Positions 8,461 through 18,227 are shown, counted from the first letter of the stretch. The stretch is 64,000 bases of DNA from Virgibacillus proomii (GCF_900162615.1 NZ_FUFN01000010.1:874149-938148); one strand, 5' to 3'. Numbers and translations: made by a program. The notes: generated by a model not told the origin, from the sequence alone.

Positions 8461-9855
8461 ATGTCAGAAAACAGGAACATAGCTCAAGAACTGATTGAAG
8501 CGATTGGCGGATTAGAGAATATCGCTTCTGTAGCTCACTGTGCGACAAGGTTACGTTTGATCATTATTGATGAGAAAAAGATTGATAAAGAACGTGTAGA
8601 AAAGATTAATAAAGTAAAGGGAGCGTTCTTCCACTCAGGACAATTTCAAGTTATTTTTGGTACTGGTACAGTAAATCAAATCTATGAAGAAGTAGAGAAA
8701 TTCGATGTAAACAGCATATCTAAACAAGAACAAGTAAAAGAAGCGGCGAAAAAGGGGAATAAATTCCAACGTGCTATCCGTACATTTGGGGATGTTTTTG
8801 TTCCGATTATTCCAGTGCTTGTAGCTACTGGTTTGTTTATGGGGCTTCGTGGATTAATCATGCAGGAGGAGTTGTTGGCATTTTTCGGTTTGTCGCCAGC
8901 TGATATTTCGGAAAACCTCATTCTATTTACGCAAATTCTGACGGATACAGCATTTATCTTTTTACCTGCATTGGTTGCTTGGTCTACGTTTCGTGTGTTT
9001 GGTGGCACACCGGTCATTGGAATAGTTCTCGGCCTAATGCTAGTTAGCCCATCTTTACCGAATGCATGGGGAGTTGCAACAGGTGCAGAACCATTGATGT
9101 TCTTTGGGTTTATTCCGGTTGTTGGCTATCAGGGATCTGTACTGCCGGCATTTATCGCTGGAATAATTGGTGCTAAATTGGAACGAGTAATTCGTAAACG
9201 AGTACCTGAGGCACTTGACTTAATTCTTACGCCTTTCTTAACTTTGTTAATTATGATTGCTGCATCATTATTTGTGATTGGACCTGTTTTTCATTTAATT
9301 GAAGGTTATATTTTGGATGGTACACTTTATATTTTGAGTTTACCATTTGGTTTAGCTGGATTATTCATTGGTTTCTTTAATCAAATCATTGTAATAACTG
9401 GTGTTCACCATATTTTTAATCTATTAGAAATAAAGCTGCTTGAAAGTATTGGCGGTAATCCTTTTAACGCTATTATTACCTCCTCTGTTGCGGCTCAGGG
9501 TGGAGCGGCACTTGCAGTTGGGCTAAAAACAAAATCAAAAAAGCTAAAGGCACTAGCTTTTCCTTCATCATTGTCAGCATTTTTAGGTATTACGGAACCG
9601 GCAATCTTTGGGATTAATTTACGTTATGTAAAACCATTTGTAATGGGATTAATTGGTGGTGGCGCTGGTGGATTCGTTGCTGCGTTAATAGGTTTAAAAG
9701 GGACGGGAATGGCTGTTACGGTGATTCCTGGTACGCTGCTATATTTAAACGGACAAGTTCTTTTATATCTATTCGTTAATTTAATTGCGATTGGTGTTGC
9801 CTTTGTGCTTACATGGCTCTTTGGCTTTTCAGATAAACAATTGAATCAGGATTAA
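8461..9855 (+). CDS. scrA: Sucrose-specific PTS transporter, IIBC component
   Basis: 464-residue membrane phosphotransferase component that imports sucrose as sucrose-6-phosphate. The N-terminal IIB domain (about 1-90) carries the phosphorylated cysteine in HCATRLRL (Cys27). The C-terminal IIC domain (about 105-460) has about ten hydrophobic helices and the conserved GITEPAIFG loop near residue 376. There is no IIA domain, so it must borrow the glucose-type IIA of another system, as is usual for ScrA. The ATG at 8461 follows AAGGAG (8448-8453); the earlier ATG at 8425 overlaps an operator. It is followed after 55 nt by sucrose-6-phosphate hydrolase, which supports the substrate. Confidence 0.92.
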   Translation: MSENRNIAQELIEAIGGLENIASVAHCATRLRLIIIDEKKIDKERVEKINKVKGAFFHSGQFQVIFGTGTVNQIYEEVEKFDVNSISKQEQVKEAAKKGNKFQRAIRTFGDVFVPIIPVLVATGLFMGLRGLIMQEELLAFFGLSPADISENLILFTQILTDTAFIFLPALVAWSTFRVFGGTPVIGIVLGLMLVSPSLPNAWGVATGAEPLMFFGFIPVVGYQGSVLPAFIAGIIGAKLERVIRKRVPEALDLILTPFLTLLIMIAASLFVIGPVFHLIEGYILDGTLYILSLPFGLAGLFIGFFNQIIVITGVHHIFNLLEIKLLESIGGNPFNAIITSSVAAQGGAALAVGLKTKSKKLKALAFPSSLSAFLGITEPAIFGINLRYVKPFVMGLIGGGAGGFVAALIGLKGTGMAVTVIPGTLLYLNGQVLLYLFVNLIAIGVAFVLTWLFGFSDKQLNQD

Positions 9856-9910
9856 AAAATAAGAGACAATTGAAGGATCGGCTCATCATTTATGTTTAGG
9901 AGTTTTATAT

Positions 9911-11368
9911 ATGAATAGTAGGATAGAAAAAGATATAGCATATAAACAAATAGAGGATAATAAACAAAAAGTAGCAAGTGATCCTTATCGACTGCATTAT
10001 CATATTATGCCACCGGTAGGATTGTTAAATGACCCGAATGGGTTTGTGTTTTTTAAAGGACAGTATCATATTTTTTATCAGTGGAATCCTTTTGCAACGA
10101 ATCATGGTCCGAAGTTTTGGGGACATTCTGTTTCTGAGGATCTCGTTCATTGGAGAGAAGCACCCATCGCACTTGCACCTGATAAGTGGTATGACAAAAA
10201 TGGATGTTATTCCGGAAGCGCTATTGTTTTTGAGGATAAAATATACGTTTTTTATACAGGAAATGTAATCGATGATGAGGGGAATCGTAATTCTTATCAA
10301 TGTATGGCCGTATCAATTGATGGGGTTCACTTTGAAAAAAAGGGTCCTGTCATTCATGTTCCTGATGGTTACACGGCGCATTTCCGTGATCCGAAGGTGT
10401 TTTTTAACAACGGAAAATGGTTTATGGTGCTTGGGGCGCAAACAGAAAAAGAAACAGGCGAGGCTGTCCTATACACTTCTTCTGATTTAAAAACATGGAT
10501 TTTTAAAGGAACTTTATTAGGTGCCGAGTCTAATGGGGGAGAAGATTTTGGTTATATGTGGGAGTGTCCGGATATTTTTCGCTTAGGTGATAAGGATATT
10601 TTACTAGTTTGTCCTCAAGGAATTCCTGCTAGAGGATTTCAATACCAAAATATTTTTCAATCTGGTTATTTTGCCGGTCAAATTGACTATGATAATGTAT
10701 CTTTTCTCCATGATTCCTTTGTTGAATTGGATAGAGGGTTTGATTTCTATGCACCACAAACGACAGTTGATAAAAAAGGAAGAAGATTATTGTTTGGCTG
10801 GTTAGGAAACGCAGAAGTAGGTGAATCAAAACATCCTACTGTCAAATACAACTGGATACACGCTTTAACGATCCCCCGCTATTTAGAATGGAAAGATGGG
10901 AAGTTATGGCAATGTCCGGTCGAAGAACTTGAAAAATTATATGAAGATGAAACTTACTATGATAATGTAGTGATAGACAATAAAAAGCCTATTACGTTAC
11001 CTTATGTTTATGGGAATGTGTTTGCAATGAAGCTAGGGATAAAGAATTGGCAAGCAAGCAAGTTGATCGTACAAATTGGAGAATCTAATCTCATCTATGA
11101 TCAAACATCCCAAGTGTTTACTTTTCAGAGAAAAACTTTTACTGCTCCACATGCATTAGAGAGCAGGCATTGTGTTTTGAAAAATTTAAAGGAGATGCTC
11201 ATTTTTAAAGATACATCCTCCATGGAAATTTTTCTTAATGATGGGGAAGAAGTATTTTCTTCACGGATTTTTGATGATTTGGAAGCGAAGGATGTTATTT
11301 TTAAAGTTGAAGGTAGTGTTACGATTAATATAAAGAAATGGAATGTGAAAAAGATAACAAAATATTGA
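9911..11368 (+). CDS. scrB: Sucrose-6-phosphate hydrolase (GH32)
   Basis: 485-residue cytoplasmic glycoside hydrolase family 32 enzyme that splits sucrose-6-phosphate into glucose-6-phosphate and fructose. The three catalytic motifs are in place: NDPNG (40-44, nucleophile Asp41), FRDP (158-161, transition-state Asp160) and ECPD (218-221, acid/base Glu218). WGHSVSEDLVHW (70-81) is also typical. The five-bladed propeller spans roughly 30-345 and a C-terminal beta-sandwich follows. There is no signal peptide, which fits an intracellular phosphosugar hydrolase rather than a secreted invertase or levanase. The ATG follows TAGGAG. It is the second gene of scrA-scrB-scrK. Confidence 0.95.
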   Translation: MNSRIEKDIAYKQIEDNKQKVASDPYRLHYHIMPPVGLLNDPNGFVFFKGQYHIFYQWNPFATNHGPKFWGHSVSEDLVHWREAPIALAPDKWYDKNGCYSGSAIVFEDKIYVFYTGNVIDDEGNRNSYQCMAVSIDGVHFEKKGPVIHVPDGYTAHFRDPKVFFNNGKWFMVLGAQTEKETGEAVLYTSSDLKTWIFKGTLLGAESNGGEDFGYMWECPDIFRLGDKDILLVCPQGIPARGFQYQNIFQSGYFAGQIDYDNVSFLHDSFVELDRGFDFYAPQTTVDKKGRRLLFGWLGNAEVGESKHPTVKYNWIHALTIPRYLEWKDGKLWQCPVEELEKLYEDETYYDNVVIDNKKPITLPYVYGNVFAMKLGIKNWQASKLIVQIGESNLIYDQTSQVFTFQRKTFTAPHALESRHCVLKNLKEMLIFKDTSSMEIFLNDGEEVFSSRIFDDLEAKDVIFKVEGSVTINIKKWNVKKITKY

Positions 11369-11382
11369 AAACAAAAAAATAA

Positions 11383-11418
11383 AGGAAGCAGTTAAGAAGA
11401 TGGTTTCTTCTGCTTCCT
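11383..11418 (+). other. Intercistronic hairpin between scrB and scrK
   Basis: AGGAAGCAG (11383-11391) and CTGCTTCCT (11410-11418) pair perfectly and end at the edge of the scrK ribosome site AGGAGG. No T run follows, so it is more likely an mRNA-stability or translation-tuning hairpin than a terminator. Confidence 0.5.
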
Positions 11419-11433
11419 AGGAGGTTTGTATAT

Positions 11434-12285
11434 ATGTTAATTGGGGCAATTGAAGCAGGCGGTACGAAGTTTGTATGTGCAGTTGGTGATAAAAACGGGA
11501 AGATAATCGATAAGATCAGCCTTCCGACAGTTGACCCAGATGATACATTAAAAGCAGTGAAAAACTATTTTGCCAACTATGCAATTGAAGCTCTTGGTGT
11601 AGGTATGTTTGGGCCGATTGATTTAGATAAAAAAAGTTCCACATATGGTTCAGTTTTACATACACCAAAAATAAATTGGCGTAACTATCCGTTGCTTGAT
11701 AAGCTTCAACATGATTTTTCAGTACCCGTATACTTAGATACCGATGTAAACACGGCTTGTCTTGGGGAGTACAACTACGGTGCCGGTAAGCATGCGGATA
11801 GTTGTTTGTATATTACAGTAGGGACTGGAATCGGTGCAGGATTTGTCTTACGTGGGGATGTATTTCAAGGAAAGAATCATCCGGAAATGGGTCATATTTT
11901 ACTTCGAAAACATCAGGATGATCCATTTACAGGTAGTTGTCCAAGTCATGGTTCGTGCTTAGAAGGCCTTGCTTCCGGTACGGCGATGGAGAAACGTTAC
12001 GGTATGAAGGCAAATTTGCTGGTAGATAAAGAGCAAGTTTGGGAAATCGAAGCTTACTATTTAGCACAAGCAATCATGAATTATTATCTTATTTTGTCCC
12101 CGGAGAAAATTATCATTGGTGGGGGAGTAATGAAGCAGGTAAAACTTTATTCGATGATTCGCAAGTATTTTTTGGAGTTGCTGAATGGTTATTTAGAAGT
12201 GAAACAGGTGGATGATCTAATCGTTGCTCCAACATTGAACGATGAGCAAGGTGTAAAAGGGGCTATTGCATTAACGCTAAAGTAA
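11434..12285 (+). CDS. scrK: ROK-family fructokinase
   Basis: 283-residue cytoplasmic kinase that phosphorylates the fructose released by ScrB. The ROK ATP-binding motif EAGGTKF is at 7-13, the catalytic Asp is in LDTDVNTA (Asp104), and VGTGIGAGFV (129-138) is the second phosphate loop. The zinc site characteristic of Bacillus-type fructokinases is intact: His154, Cys169, His172 and Cys175 in a CxxHGxC pattern. The ATG follows AGGAGG. Its position after scrB and the absence of other sugar genes make fructose the best substrate; mannose is an alternative. Confidence 0.9.
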   Translation: MLIGAIEAGGTKFVCAVGDKNGKIIDKISLPTVDPDDTLKAVKNYFANYAIEALGVGMFGPIDLDKKSSTYGSVLHTPKINWRNYPLLDKLQHDFSVPVYLDTDVNTACLGEYNYGAGKHADSCLYITVGTGIGAGFVLRGDVFQGKNHPEMGHILLRKHQDDPFTGSCPSHGSCLEGLASGTAMEKRYGMKANLLVDKEQVWEIEAYYLAQAIMNYYLILSPEKIIIGGGVMKQVKLYSMIRKYFLELLNGYLEVKQVDDLIVAPTLNDEQGVKGAIALTLK

Positions 12286-12806
12286 TATGAAAAGTATTTG
12301 ATAGATTTGGATGTTTTTTTAACATGCATCCAGTTCGTTAAACTTAATATGGGTGAAATGTTACCATATAAATAATAGAATTCGTTGTCGGGGGAAAAAA
12401 GTTGCAACATACGAAATACTAACGTACTGGATGTAATGGTATAGGAAGAAAATGGATGTAGAGCCGGGTTTATTTACGAGCCTTTTTGTCAAGATGAACC
12501 ATGTTCTTTTTTTATTTTGATTATACTGAATTTTTCGATTGGTACTCATGTACAAAAATATACAATTTTCTCTAAAATAGATTTGCTTGAAGCTTGGGGG
12601 GGAAGACCCTTCAAGGTGACTAGACTTTAATATCTCCTATTTCATATGATCCAACAATCTGAAAAAGCATGCTTTTCCACTGCTGAAAATTTCAAATTTT
12701 GTATAATAGGTTTCATTTAATGGCAAATTACACTATTATAATAAGTATACAAACTATGGACGACTAATATTTCAACTAAGAATTTGTTTAGAATGGGAGA
12801 ATTCTT
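12286..12806. other. Intergenic region between scrK and pucR1
   Basis: 521 bases with no convincing gene. Two structured spots are visible: a hairpin with CTTGAAG and CTTCAAG arms plus inner GGG/CCC pairing (about 12588-12617), and a perfect 14-bp palindrome AAAAGCATGCTTTT (12663-12676) that could be an operator. TATAAT at about 12735-12740 is a possible -10 element for the PucR gene. No clear terminator follows scrK. Confidence 0.4.
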
Positions 12807-14399
12807 ATGAAAATACAGGATGCATTGTTGATTGGTGGGTTAGCAAGAGGAAAAGTTATCGCTGGAGAAAAAGGTATATCTCGTGATATCACAGCTATTG
12901 AGGTGATGGAAGTACCTGAGGTAATGAGTTGGGTAACGCCTGGGGTTTTAGTTGTTACAACCTTTTATTCGATTAAAGATTTGCCAAACAGGCAAGTTGA
13001 GATTGTCCAAGCTTTAATTCACCAAAAAGCTGCTGGAATCGTCATCAAACTAGGACGCTTTATTACTTCTATCCCAATTGAAATCATTCATTTAGCAGAT
13101 AAGCATAATTTTCCAATTGTAACCATTCCAAAGGATGTCACTTATATTAGTGTTTTAACACCCCTATATGAAAAACTTTATTTGGAAAAACAGCAAAAAA
13201 CAGTAGAATTGCAGCATCCATTGTATGAAATTGAACAAACCAGTTTTTCCTCTTTACCAGAAGCATTGAATCGAATAGCTGAAATTGTTAATTCCCCTGT
13301 ATATATTGAAGATTTAGACGGTCGTTTGTTATATGCGGCTGCTTTATTTCATGCTGATGGCTGGCGGAGATCCACTTCGCTGTTTTCGAAGCCCTACTAT
13401 TCTGATTATATCAAAGAAGTTACTAGATGGGAAAATGACGTCTTAACGAATAAATATGCAGTATTCTATAAAACGGGGTTGCGCAGAAAGATTCTTCTAC
13501 CTCTCATATGGAAAAATAGTTTGTTTGCTATTTTGCATATTTCCTATACGGACAAAGAATTGTTTCAAGGTGTTTCCCCAAATCATTTAAACAATGTGGC
13601 GAATAAATTAAGTCAGCTCTTTATCAGTGACCAACTATATTTACAAAAAAATCGACAGGATGATTTAGAGGCAATCGAACAATTTTTATTGCATCTGGAC
13701 GATATCAATGCAACGAAGACGGCAATAATTGTTAATTTTTATGGGAATTGGTTGAAACTAACGAATTATCCAAAGCACCAAGTTATTGATTACTCTAGCT
13801 TAATTAGAAAAGAACTCTATGGGCTCGTCAATCAGCTAACAACTTGCGAAAACTTTATTTTTGAGAAGTATAATAAGTTTTATTTGTTCTTGTATTGTAA
13901 AGAAAAAACATATGGTCAAATTGTAGCTCAATGGAATGAAATTATTGAACGATTTAATGGAGAAGACAGCTGGAATTTTACTCGCGTTGCCATTAGCCCA
14001 TCGATTAAAACTCCAACCAGCTTTGAGGAGCACGTGCATACAGTAACTAAAACAATGGAGATCGGTTTAAAAATAAAGCCGGAACATACGGTTTATACAC
14101 ATGATAAACTAGGCATTTACGAAATTCTTCTCCAACTGACTTCTGATCTGTTTGCTCGTAGATATACACAAAATGTTTTATTTCCATTGCTTCAAGAAGA
14201 CAACGATTTGATGGAAACACTACAAATGTATTTGAATGAAAATGGTAATGTGTCAAAGGCTTCAGAAAAATTATTTATTCATCGCCGTACACTAAATTAT
14301 CGAATACAAAAAATTGAGCAGTTATTAAATATGGATTTAAATGATGCCGACAATCGCTTTATTTTAAAATTTTGTCTAATGATTAAAGATCTGATATGA
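12807..14399 (+). CDS. PucR-family transcriptional regulator (hydantoin/purine-type locus)
   Basis: 530-residue regulator. The N-terminal PucR domain (about 5-125) has the family's conserved pattern VMEVPEVMSWVTPGVLVVTTFYSI. A middle GAF/GGDEF-like region follows, and the C-terminus (about 465-530) is the PucR helix-turn-helix: LNENGNVSKASEKLFIHRRTLNYRIQKIEQLL. PucR proteins are usually activators of purine, ureide or amino-acid catabolic genes. Two operons downstream on the same strand share a near-identical promoter block, the natural target set. A second PucR protein (48400-50040) shares the architecture. The ATG follows GGGAGAA. Confidence 0.88.
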   Translation: MKIQDALLIGGLARGKVIAGEKGISRDITAIEVMEVPEVMSWVTPGVLVVTTFYSIKDLPNRQVEIVQALIHQKAAGIVIKLGRFITSIPIEIIHLADKHNFPIVTIPKDVTYISVLTPLYEKLYLEKQQKTVELQHPLYEIEQTSFSSLPEALNRIAEIVNSPVYIEDLDGRLLYAAALFHADGWRRSTSLFSKPYYSDYIKEVTRWENDVLTNKYAVFYKTGLRRKILLPLIWKNSLFAILHISYTDKELFQGVSPNHLNNVANKLSQLFISDQLYLQKNRQDDLEAIEQFLLHLDDINATKTAIIVNFYGNWLKLTNYPKHQVIDYSSLIRKELYGLVNQLTTCENFIFEKYNKFYLFLYCKEKTYGQIVAQWNEIIERFNGEDSWNFTRVAISPSIKTPTSFEEHVHTVTKTMEIGLKIKPEHTVYTHDKLGIYEILLQLTSDLFARRYTQNVLFPLLQEDNDLMETLQMYLNENGNVSKASEKLFIHRRTLNYRIQKIEQLLNMDLNDADNRFILKFCLMIKDLI

Positions 14400-14478
14400 T
14401 CAATTTTTATTCTAGAGACCGATATGTATGCTTTCTACGGTGGGTATCTTGTATCCGTTTAACTGAAGCGTTTCAGAC

Positions 14479-14585
14479 CTAGCAAACTTCATTCTTCTTC
14501 CTATAATTAAGTTAACATCGGCTCGGAATCTAGGAAGGCCGACGAAAAGCGGGCTTGTCGCTTGGCGTCGGCATGCCCTTGTTTT
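14479..14585 (+). repeat. Dispersed intergenic repeat, type C, copy 1
   Basis: About 107 bases starting CTAGCAAACTTC and ending near CCCTTGTTT match a second copy at 20552-20659. Shared words include TCTTCTTCCTA and AAAAGCGGGCTTG. Both copies lie between PucR-linked genes. No coding potential. Confidence 0.6.
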
Positions 14586-14970
14586 AGAGGCAAGTTTCCC
14601 TTATCCAAATGTGAAGACGTATTTTTCTCCATTCAAAAAGTGGCTATGATTTTGCGTCTGATGAGATAACGACTCTTAAATGTCTGATTGGTTCATTACA
14701 TTCTTTGGAAAAAGCGTTCCACAGAATGAAGTTCCAGCTTAATTGCTTCAGAAGATTTCCAGTTTGTACGTCTATTCTGAGCGCTTTTAGCTTTTGTTCT
14801 GCTTCTAATCAGTAGGAAAGTAGGGTAAATCCCCGCTGTATCGTTTTATTGTTGTGAAGAAAATGCTGTTATATAGTGAAAAACAAATGTTCTAAAAACT
14901 TTATAGTTCTTGCCTAGTTATGTAGAACAACACGGAAACTTTTTCTCATAAATAGTCCATGGCAAAAGTG
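14586..14970. other. Intergenic stretch with a type-A repeat hairpin
   Basis: The gap between pucR1 and the DUF917 operon (14400-15183) holds the type-C repeat, then a fragment of the type-A element whose hairpin is at 14700-14727 (ATTCT..TGGAA paired with TTCCA..AGAAT around AAAGCG), followed by GAAGTTCC. No gene is seen. Confidence 0.5.
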
Positions 14971-15050
14971 GGAAAACGTAACCTGATTTTTTTTCCCCCT
15001 TATTCCATTCCTGGGAATTGTTAAAAAATTTATAATTATAAAAAGGGATG
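14971..15050 (+). promoter_or_regulatory. Promoter/operator block of operon 1, shared with operon 2
   Basis: This block matches 21194-21274 almost base for base: GGGAAAAC, TGATTTTTT, CTTATTCCATTCCT, GAATTGTT and then a TATAAT -10 at 15031-15036. ATTCCTGGGAAT forms a small dyad at the -35 position, where no good -35 hexamer exists. This is the layout of an activator-dependent promoter, and the upstream PucR protein is the obvious candidate. A leader of about 130 nt separates it from the DUF917 start. Confidence 0.7.
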
Positions 15051-15183
15051 GACAGATATTATGATTTTTTAAAAAGAAAAGTCTGTGAAATTTTATTATT
15101 CATCATAGATAAAAGTTGCTCAGAAATTTTAATGTCAATATTCGAAATAATCAAAACAAATAGTTATTTAAGGAGACTTTGTA

Positions 15184-16266
15184 ATGCGTTATTTGGATGA
15201 AAATGCAATAAAGAATATTGCGGTTGGAGCTGCGGTACTTGGTACGGGAGGCGGGGGTGATCCTTACATTGGAGAATTAATGGCATTACAAGCTATTAAA
15301 GAGCATGGTCCTGTAAAAATGCTTGAGGTTGATGAAGTACTAGACGATGCTCTTGTTGTACCGATTGGCATGATGGGAGCTCCAACTGTATTATTTGAAA
15401 AAGCGCCTGGAGAAAATGAAGCAAAAAATGCGTTTCAACTTATGGAAGAGCATTTAGGAAGAAAGATTTTTGCAACGATGCCGATTGAAATTGGTGGAGT
15501 AAATTCATTGCTTCCGGTAGCAATTGCTGCTCGCCTTGGTCTACCAATTATTAATGTTGATGGTATGGGAAGAGCTTTTCCAGAGCTACAAATGGTTACA
15601 TTCTATCTAGACGGTATTTCAAATAGTCCTTTGGTCATTGCTGACGAACGAGGGAATACTTCCATTCTTCAGACAATAGATAATCATTGGTCAGAACGAA
15701 TTGCTCGTAACATAACGGTTCAAATGGGTGGTTCTTCTACAGTTGCTCAATATTCCATGTCTGGAAAGCAAGTGAAGAATAGTGGTGTAGCTAAAAGTTT
15801 AACGTTTGCTGAAGGGATAGGAGAAATTATTAGAAAATCAAAACAAAATCCGATTCAGGAAGTATTATCTTTTACAAGTGGCTATTTATTATTTGAAGGA
15901 AAGGTAATAGACATAGATCGGAAAACATCGACAGGTTTTGCTAGAGGAATTGCAACAATAGAAGGAATAAATGAAGATAAGGGAAAAAAACTATCCCTAC
16001 ACTTTCAAAATGAATTTTTATTAGCTACAGAAAATGGCAAGCCTGTGTGCATTACTCCTGATTTAATTTGTCTACTTGATAATGAAACTGGACAGCCAAT
16101 TACGACAGAAGGCCTAAGATATGGAGTGAGATGTACAGTAATCGGCATTGCATGCAACGAAAAATGGAGAACAGAAAAGGGAATCGAAACGGTTGGTCCA
16201 AGATATTTCGGCTATGATTTAGAATATATACCAATTGAAATAATAACCAGCGAGGAGGTGATATAA
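15184..16266 (+). CDS. DUF917 family protein (S-methyl-thiohydantoin-desulfurase-like)
   Basis: 360-residue cytoplasmic protein. The N-terminal GAAVLGTGGGGDPYIG (about 15-30), MPIEIGGVNS (100-109) and GMGRAFPELQM (126-136) are DUF917 (PF06032) hallmarks. From memory, this family has been linked to S-methyl-thiohydantoin desulfurases in ergothioneine breakdown, so a role on a hydantoin-like ring is reasonable but unproven here. The gene starts 7 nt after AAGGAG and ends 1 nt before a hydantoinase/oxoprolinase-family gene, a pairing often seen for this family. A second, divergent DUF917 protein is at 23509-24564. Confidence 0.85.
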   Translation: MRYLDENAIKNIAVGAAVLGTGGGGDPYIGELMALQAIKEHGPVKMLEVDEVLDDALVVPIGMMGAPTVLFEKAPGENEAKNAFQLMEEHLGRKIFATMPIEIGGVNSLLPVAIAARLGLPIINVDGMGRAFPELQMVTFYLDGISNSPLVIADERGNTSILQTIDNHWSERIARNITVQMGGSSTVAQYSMSGKQVKNSGVAKSLTFAEGIGEIIRKSKQNPIQEVLSFTSGYLLFEGKVIDIDRKTSTGFARGIATIEGINEDKGKKLSLHFQNEFLLATENGKPVCITPDLICLLDNETGQPITTEGLRYGVRCTVIGIACNEKWRTEKGIETVGPRYFGYDLEYIPIEIITSEEVI

Positions 16267-16267
16267 A

Positions 16268-17827
16268 ATGAGCTCCTATCGGATTGGAATTGATGTAGGT
16301 GGGACAAACACAGATGCGGTTATTTTAAATGAAGCTATGGAGGTAATGTCAGCGACAAAAATAATTACACAAGACAATGTTAGTGAGTCGATTTTATTAG
16401 CTTTAAAAGAAGTTGTGCAACAAGCTGATATCCCAACACAACGAATTACGCATGCTATGCTTGGTACTACACATTGTACCAATGCCATCGTTGAGCGCAA
16501 ACATTTAAATAAAGTTGGGATTATCCGTATTGGCGCTCCTGCTAGTATGGCTGTTAAACCACTTATCGGATTTCCAGAAGATTTACAGTCACGCTTAGGT
16601 AACGAGGTATATATTGTTCGCGGCGGACATGAATATGACGGGAGAGAAATTGTTCCATTAGATAAACAAGCAATTTATGATGCTGCTAGAAAGATGAAAG
16701 GAAAGGTAGATTCTGTAGCGATTACTTCGATTTTTTCGCCTGTAACTCAGGATCATGAAGAAATTGCTCAGGCAATTATAAAAGAAGTATTAGGTGATGA
16801 TATTCCTATTTCTTTGTCGTTTGAAATCGGTAGTGTTGGACTTATTGAACGCGAAAATGCAACCATTTTAAATGCTTCTGTAGTTAATGTTGCAAAAGCG
16901 ATGGCTAACGGATTTATCGCTGCTCTATATGAGGAAGGAATCGACTGTCAAGTTTATTTTGGACAAAATGATGGCACACTGATGTCAGTGGAATATGCTA
17001 TGAAATACCCTATCTATACGATTGCTTGTGGGCCAACAAATAGTCTACGTGGTGCTTCTTATTTGTCAGATGTTGAAAATGGGATTGTTGTCGATGTCGG
17101 AGGTACTACGACAGATGTAGGTGTATTGGTAGACACTTTTCCGCGTGAATCAGCGTTAGCTGTTGAAATTGGTAAAGTTCGTACTAATTTCCGTATGCCT
17201 GATCTTGTTTCAATTGGTTTAGGAGGCGGCACCATCATACGTATTAAGGAAGATAACACATTTACAATTGGTCCAGATAGTGTTGGATATCGTCTGAAGG
17301 AGAAAGCAATGGTGTTTGGTGGTGATACGTTAACAGCTACGGATATTGCTGTTTTCTTAGGAAAGGCAAATATTGGAGACTACAATAATGTGGCACATTT
17401 AGATGTACTATTGCTGGAAAAAATTTATCAACAAATGATAGCGATGGTAGAGAATGCTATTGATCAAATGAAAACAAGTGGAGAACCTGAACCTGTCATT
17501 CTCGTTGGTGGTGGAAGTGTTTTATTTCCTGGGCAATTAAAGGGAGCTTCCCACGTTTATAAACCTGAAAATTTTGGTGTTGCTAATGCTATTGGGTCAG
17601 CGATAAGTCAGGTTAGTGGACAAGTAGAACGCATTTATTCATTAGATCAATTCGGACGTCTTGAAGCAATTGAAGAAGCGAAACACTTAGCGATTGAGGA
17701 AGCAATCACTGCTGGTGCAAATCCTGATACTTGCAAAATTGTTGAAATTGAAGATGTTCCACTAGCTTATTTACCTGGTAATGCAACACGTATAAGTGTA
17801 AAGGCAGCAGGTGAGCTATTGAAATAA
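16268..17827 (+). CDS. Hydantoinase/oxoprolinase family protein (HyuA N-terminal type)
   Basis: 519-residue protein with the actin-like ATPase fold of HyuA/oxoprolinase. Phosphate-binding loops are clear: GIDVGGTNTDAV (8-19) and VVDVGGTTTDVG (about 275-286), followed by SIGLGGGT and LVGGGSVLF. Family members open hydantoin- or 5-oxoproline-type rings with ATP, usually with a HyuB partner; no HyuB is present, and the DUF917 protein encoded 1 nt upstream probably takes that place. The ATG follows GAGGTGAT, which overlaps the end of the upstream gene, so translation is coupled. Predicted role: ATP-dependent ring opening of an unknown cyclic ureide. Confidence 0.88.
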   Translation: MSSYRIGIDVGGTNTDAVILNEAMEVMSATKIITQDNVSESILLALKEVVQQADIPTQRITHAMLGTTHCTNAIVERKHLNKVGIIRIGAPASMAVKPLIGFPEDLQSRLGNEVYIVRGGHEYDGREIVPLDKQAIYDAARKMKGKVDSVAITSIFSPVTQDHEEIAQAIIKEVLGDDIPISLSFEIGSVGLIERENATILNASVVNVAKAMANGFIAALYEEGIDCQVYFGQNDGTLMSVEYAMKYPIYTIACGPTNSLRGASYLSDVENGIVVDVGGTTTDVGVLVDTFPRESALAVEIGKVRTNFRMPDLVSIGLGGGTIIRIKEDNTFTIGPDSVGYRLKEKAMVFGGDTLTATDIAVFLGKANIGDYNNVAHLDVLLLEKIYQQMIAMVENAIDQMKTSGEPEPVILVGGGSVLFPGQLKGASHVYKPENFGVANAIGSAISQVSGQVERIYSLDQFGRLEAIEEAKHLAIEEAITAGANPDTCKIVEIEDVPLAYLPGNATRISVKAAGELLK

Positions 17828-18227
17828 TCGAGATGATTCAACATGTACATTTTGTTGTTAGCCGGCTTATCTTATCCCGCATGCCTTTGCGGTACTAACT
17901 TCAGTAAGGGAAAGCCCTGCTGAGTGAAGTTTCATTATAACGAGGTAGTATTTATGAACTACGTTTCGTTGAATTCTTTTGGACATGCACTAATAAATTT
18001 TATTTTTAGATGATTTCTAAAGAAAGATTTTGATTGTTTAAGTAGTATTTTCGTTTCTACTTTGAAAATTGCCGTCTAGCTTAAGGGTTAAAGCTGGAGC
18101 AAATTTCGCTCCTCTTTCTACCCGTCGTTTGGTTGCTGTTTTGAACAGCATGCTTGTATAAATAAATTTTTCATACGCTTTTGATAAATGAAAAGATAAA
18201 AACGTAAACATAAAGGTGGAATATTAT
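17828..18227. repeat. Intergenic region with dispersed type-A repeat copy
   Basis: At about 17870-17945 it carries a type-A element: TTATCCCGCATG, TTGCGGTACTAAC, then a hairpin TCAG..AGGG paired with CCCT..CTGA, then GAAGTTTCA. At about 18071-18128 it has a second repeated word, CCGTCTAGCTTAAG, related to 34801 and 32331. A GCTGTT/AACAGC hairpin is at about 18133-18147. No gene is seen. The end should contain the permease promoter or read-through. Confidence 0.55.
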
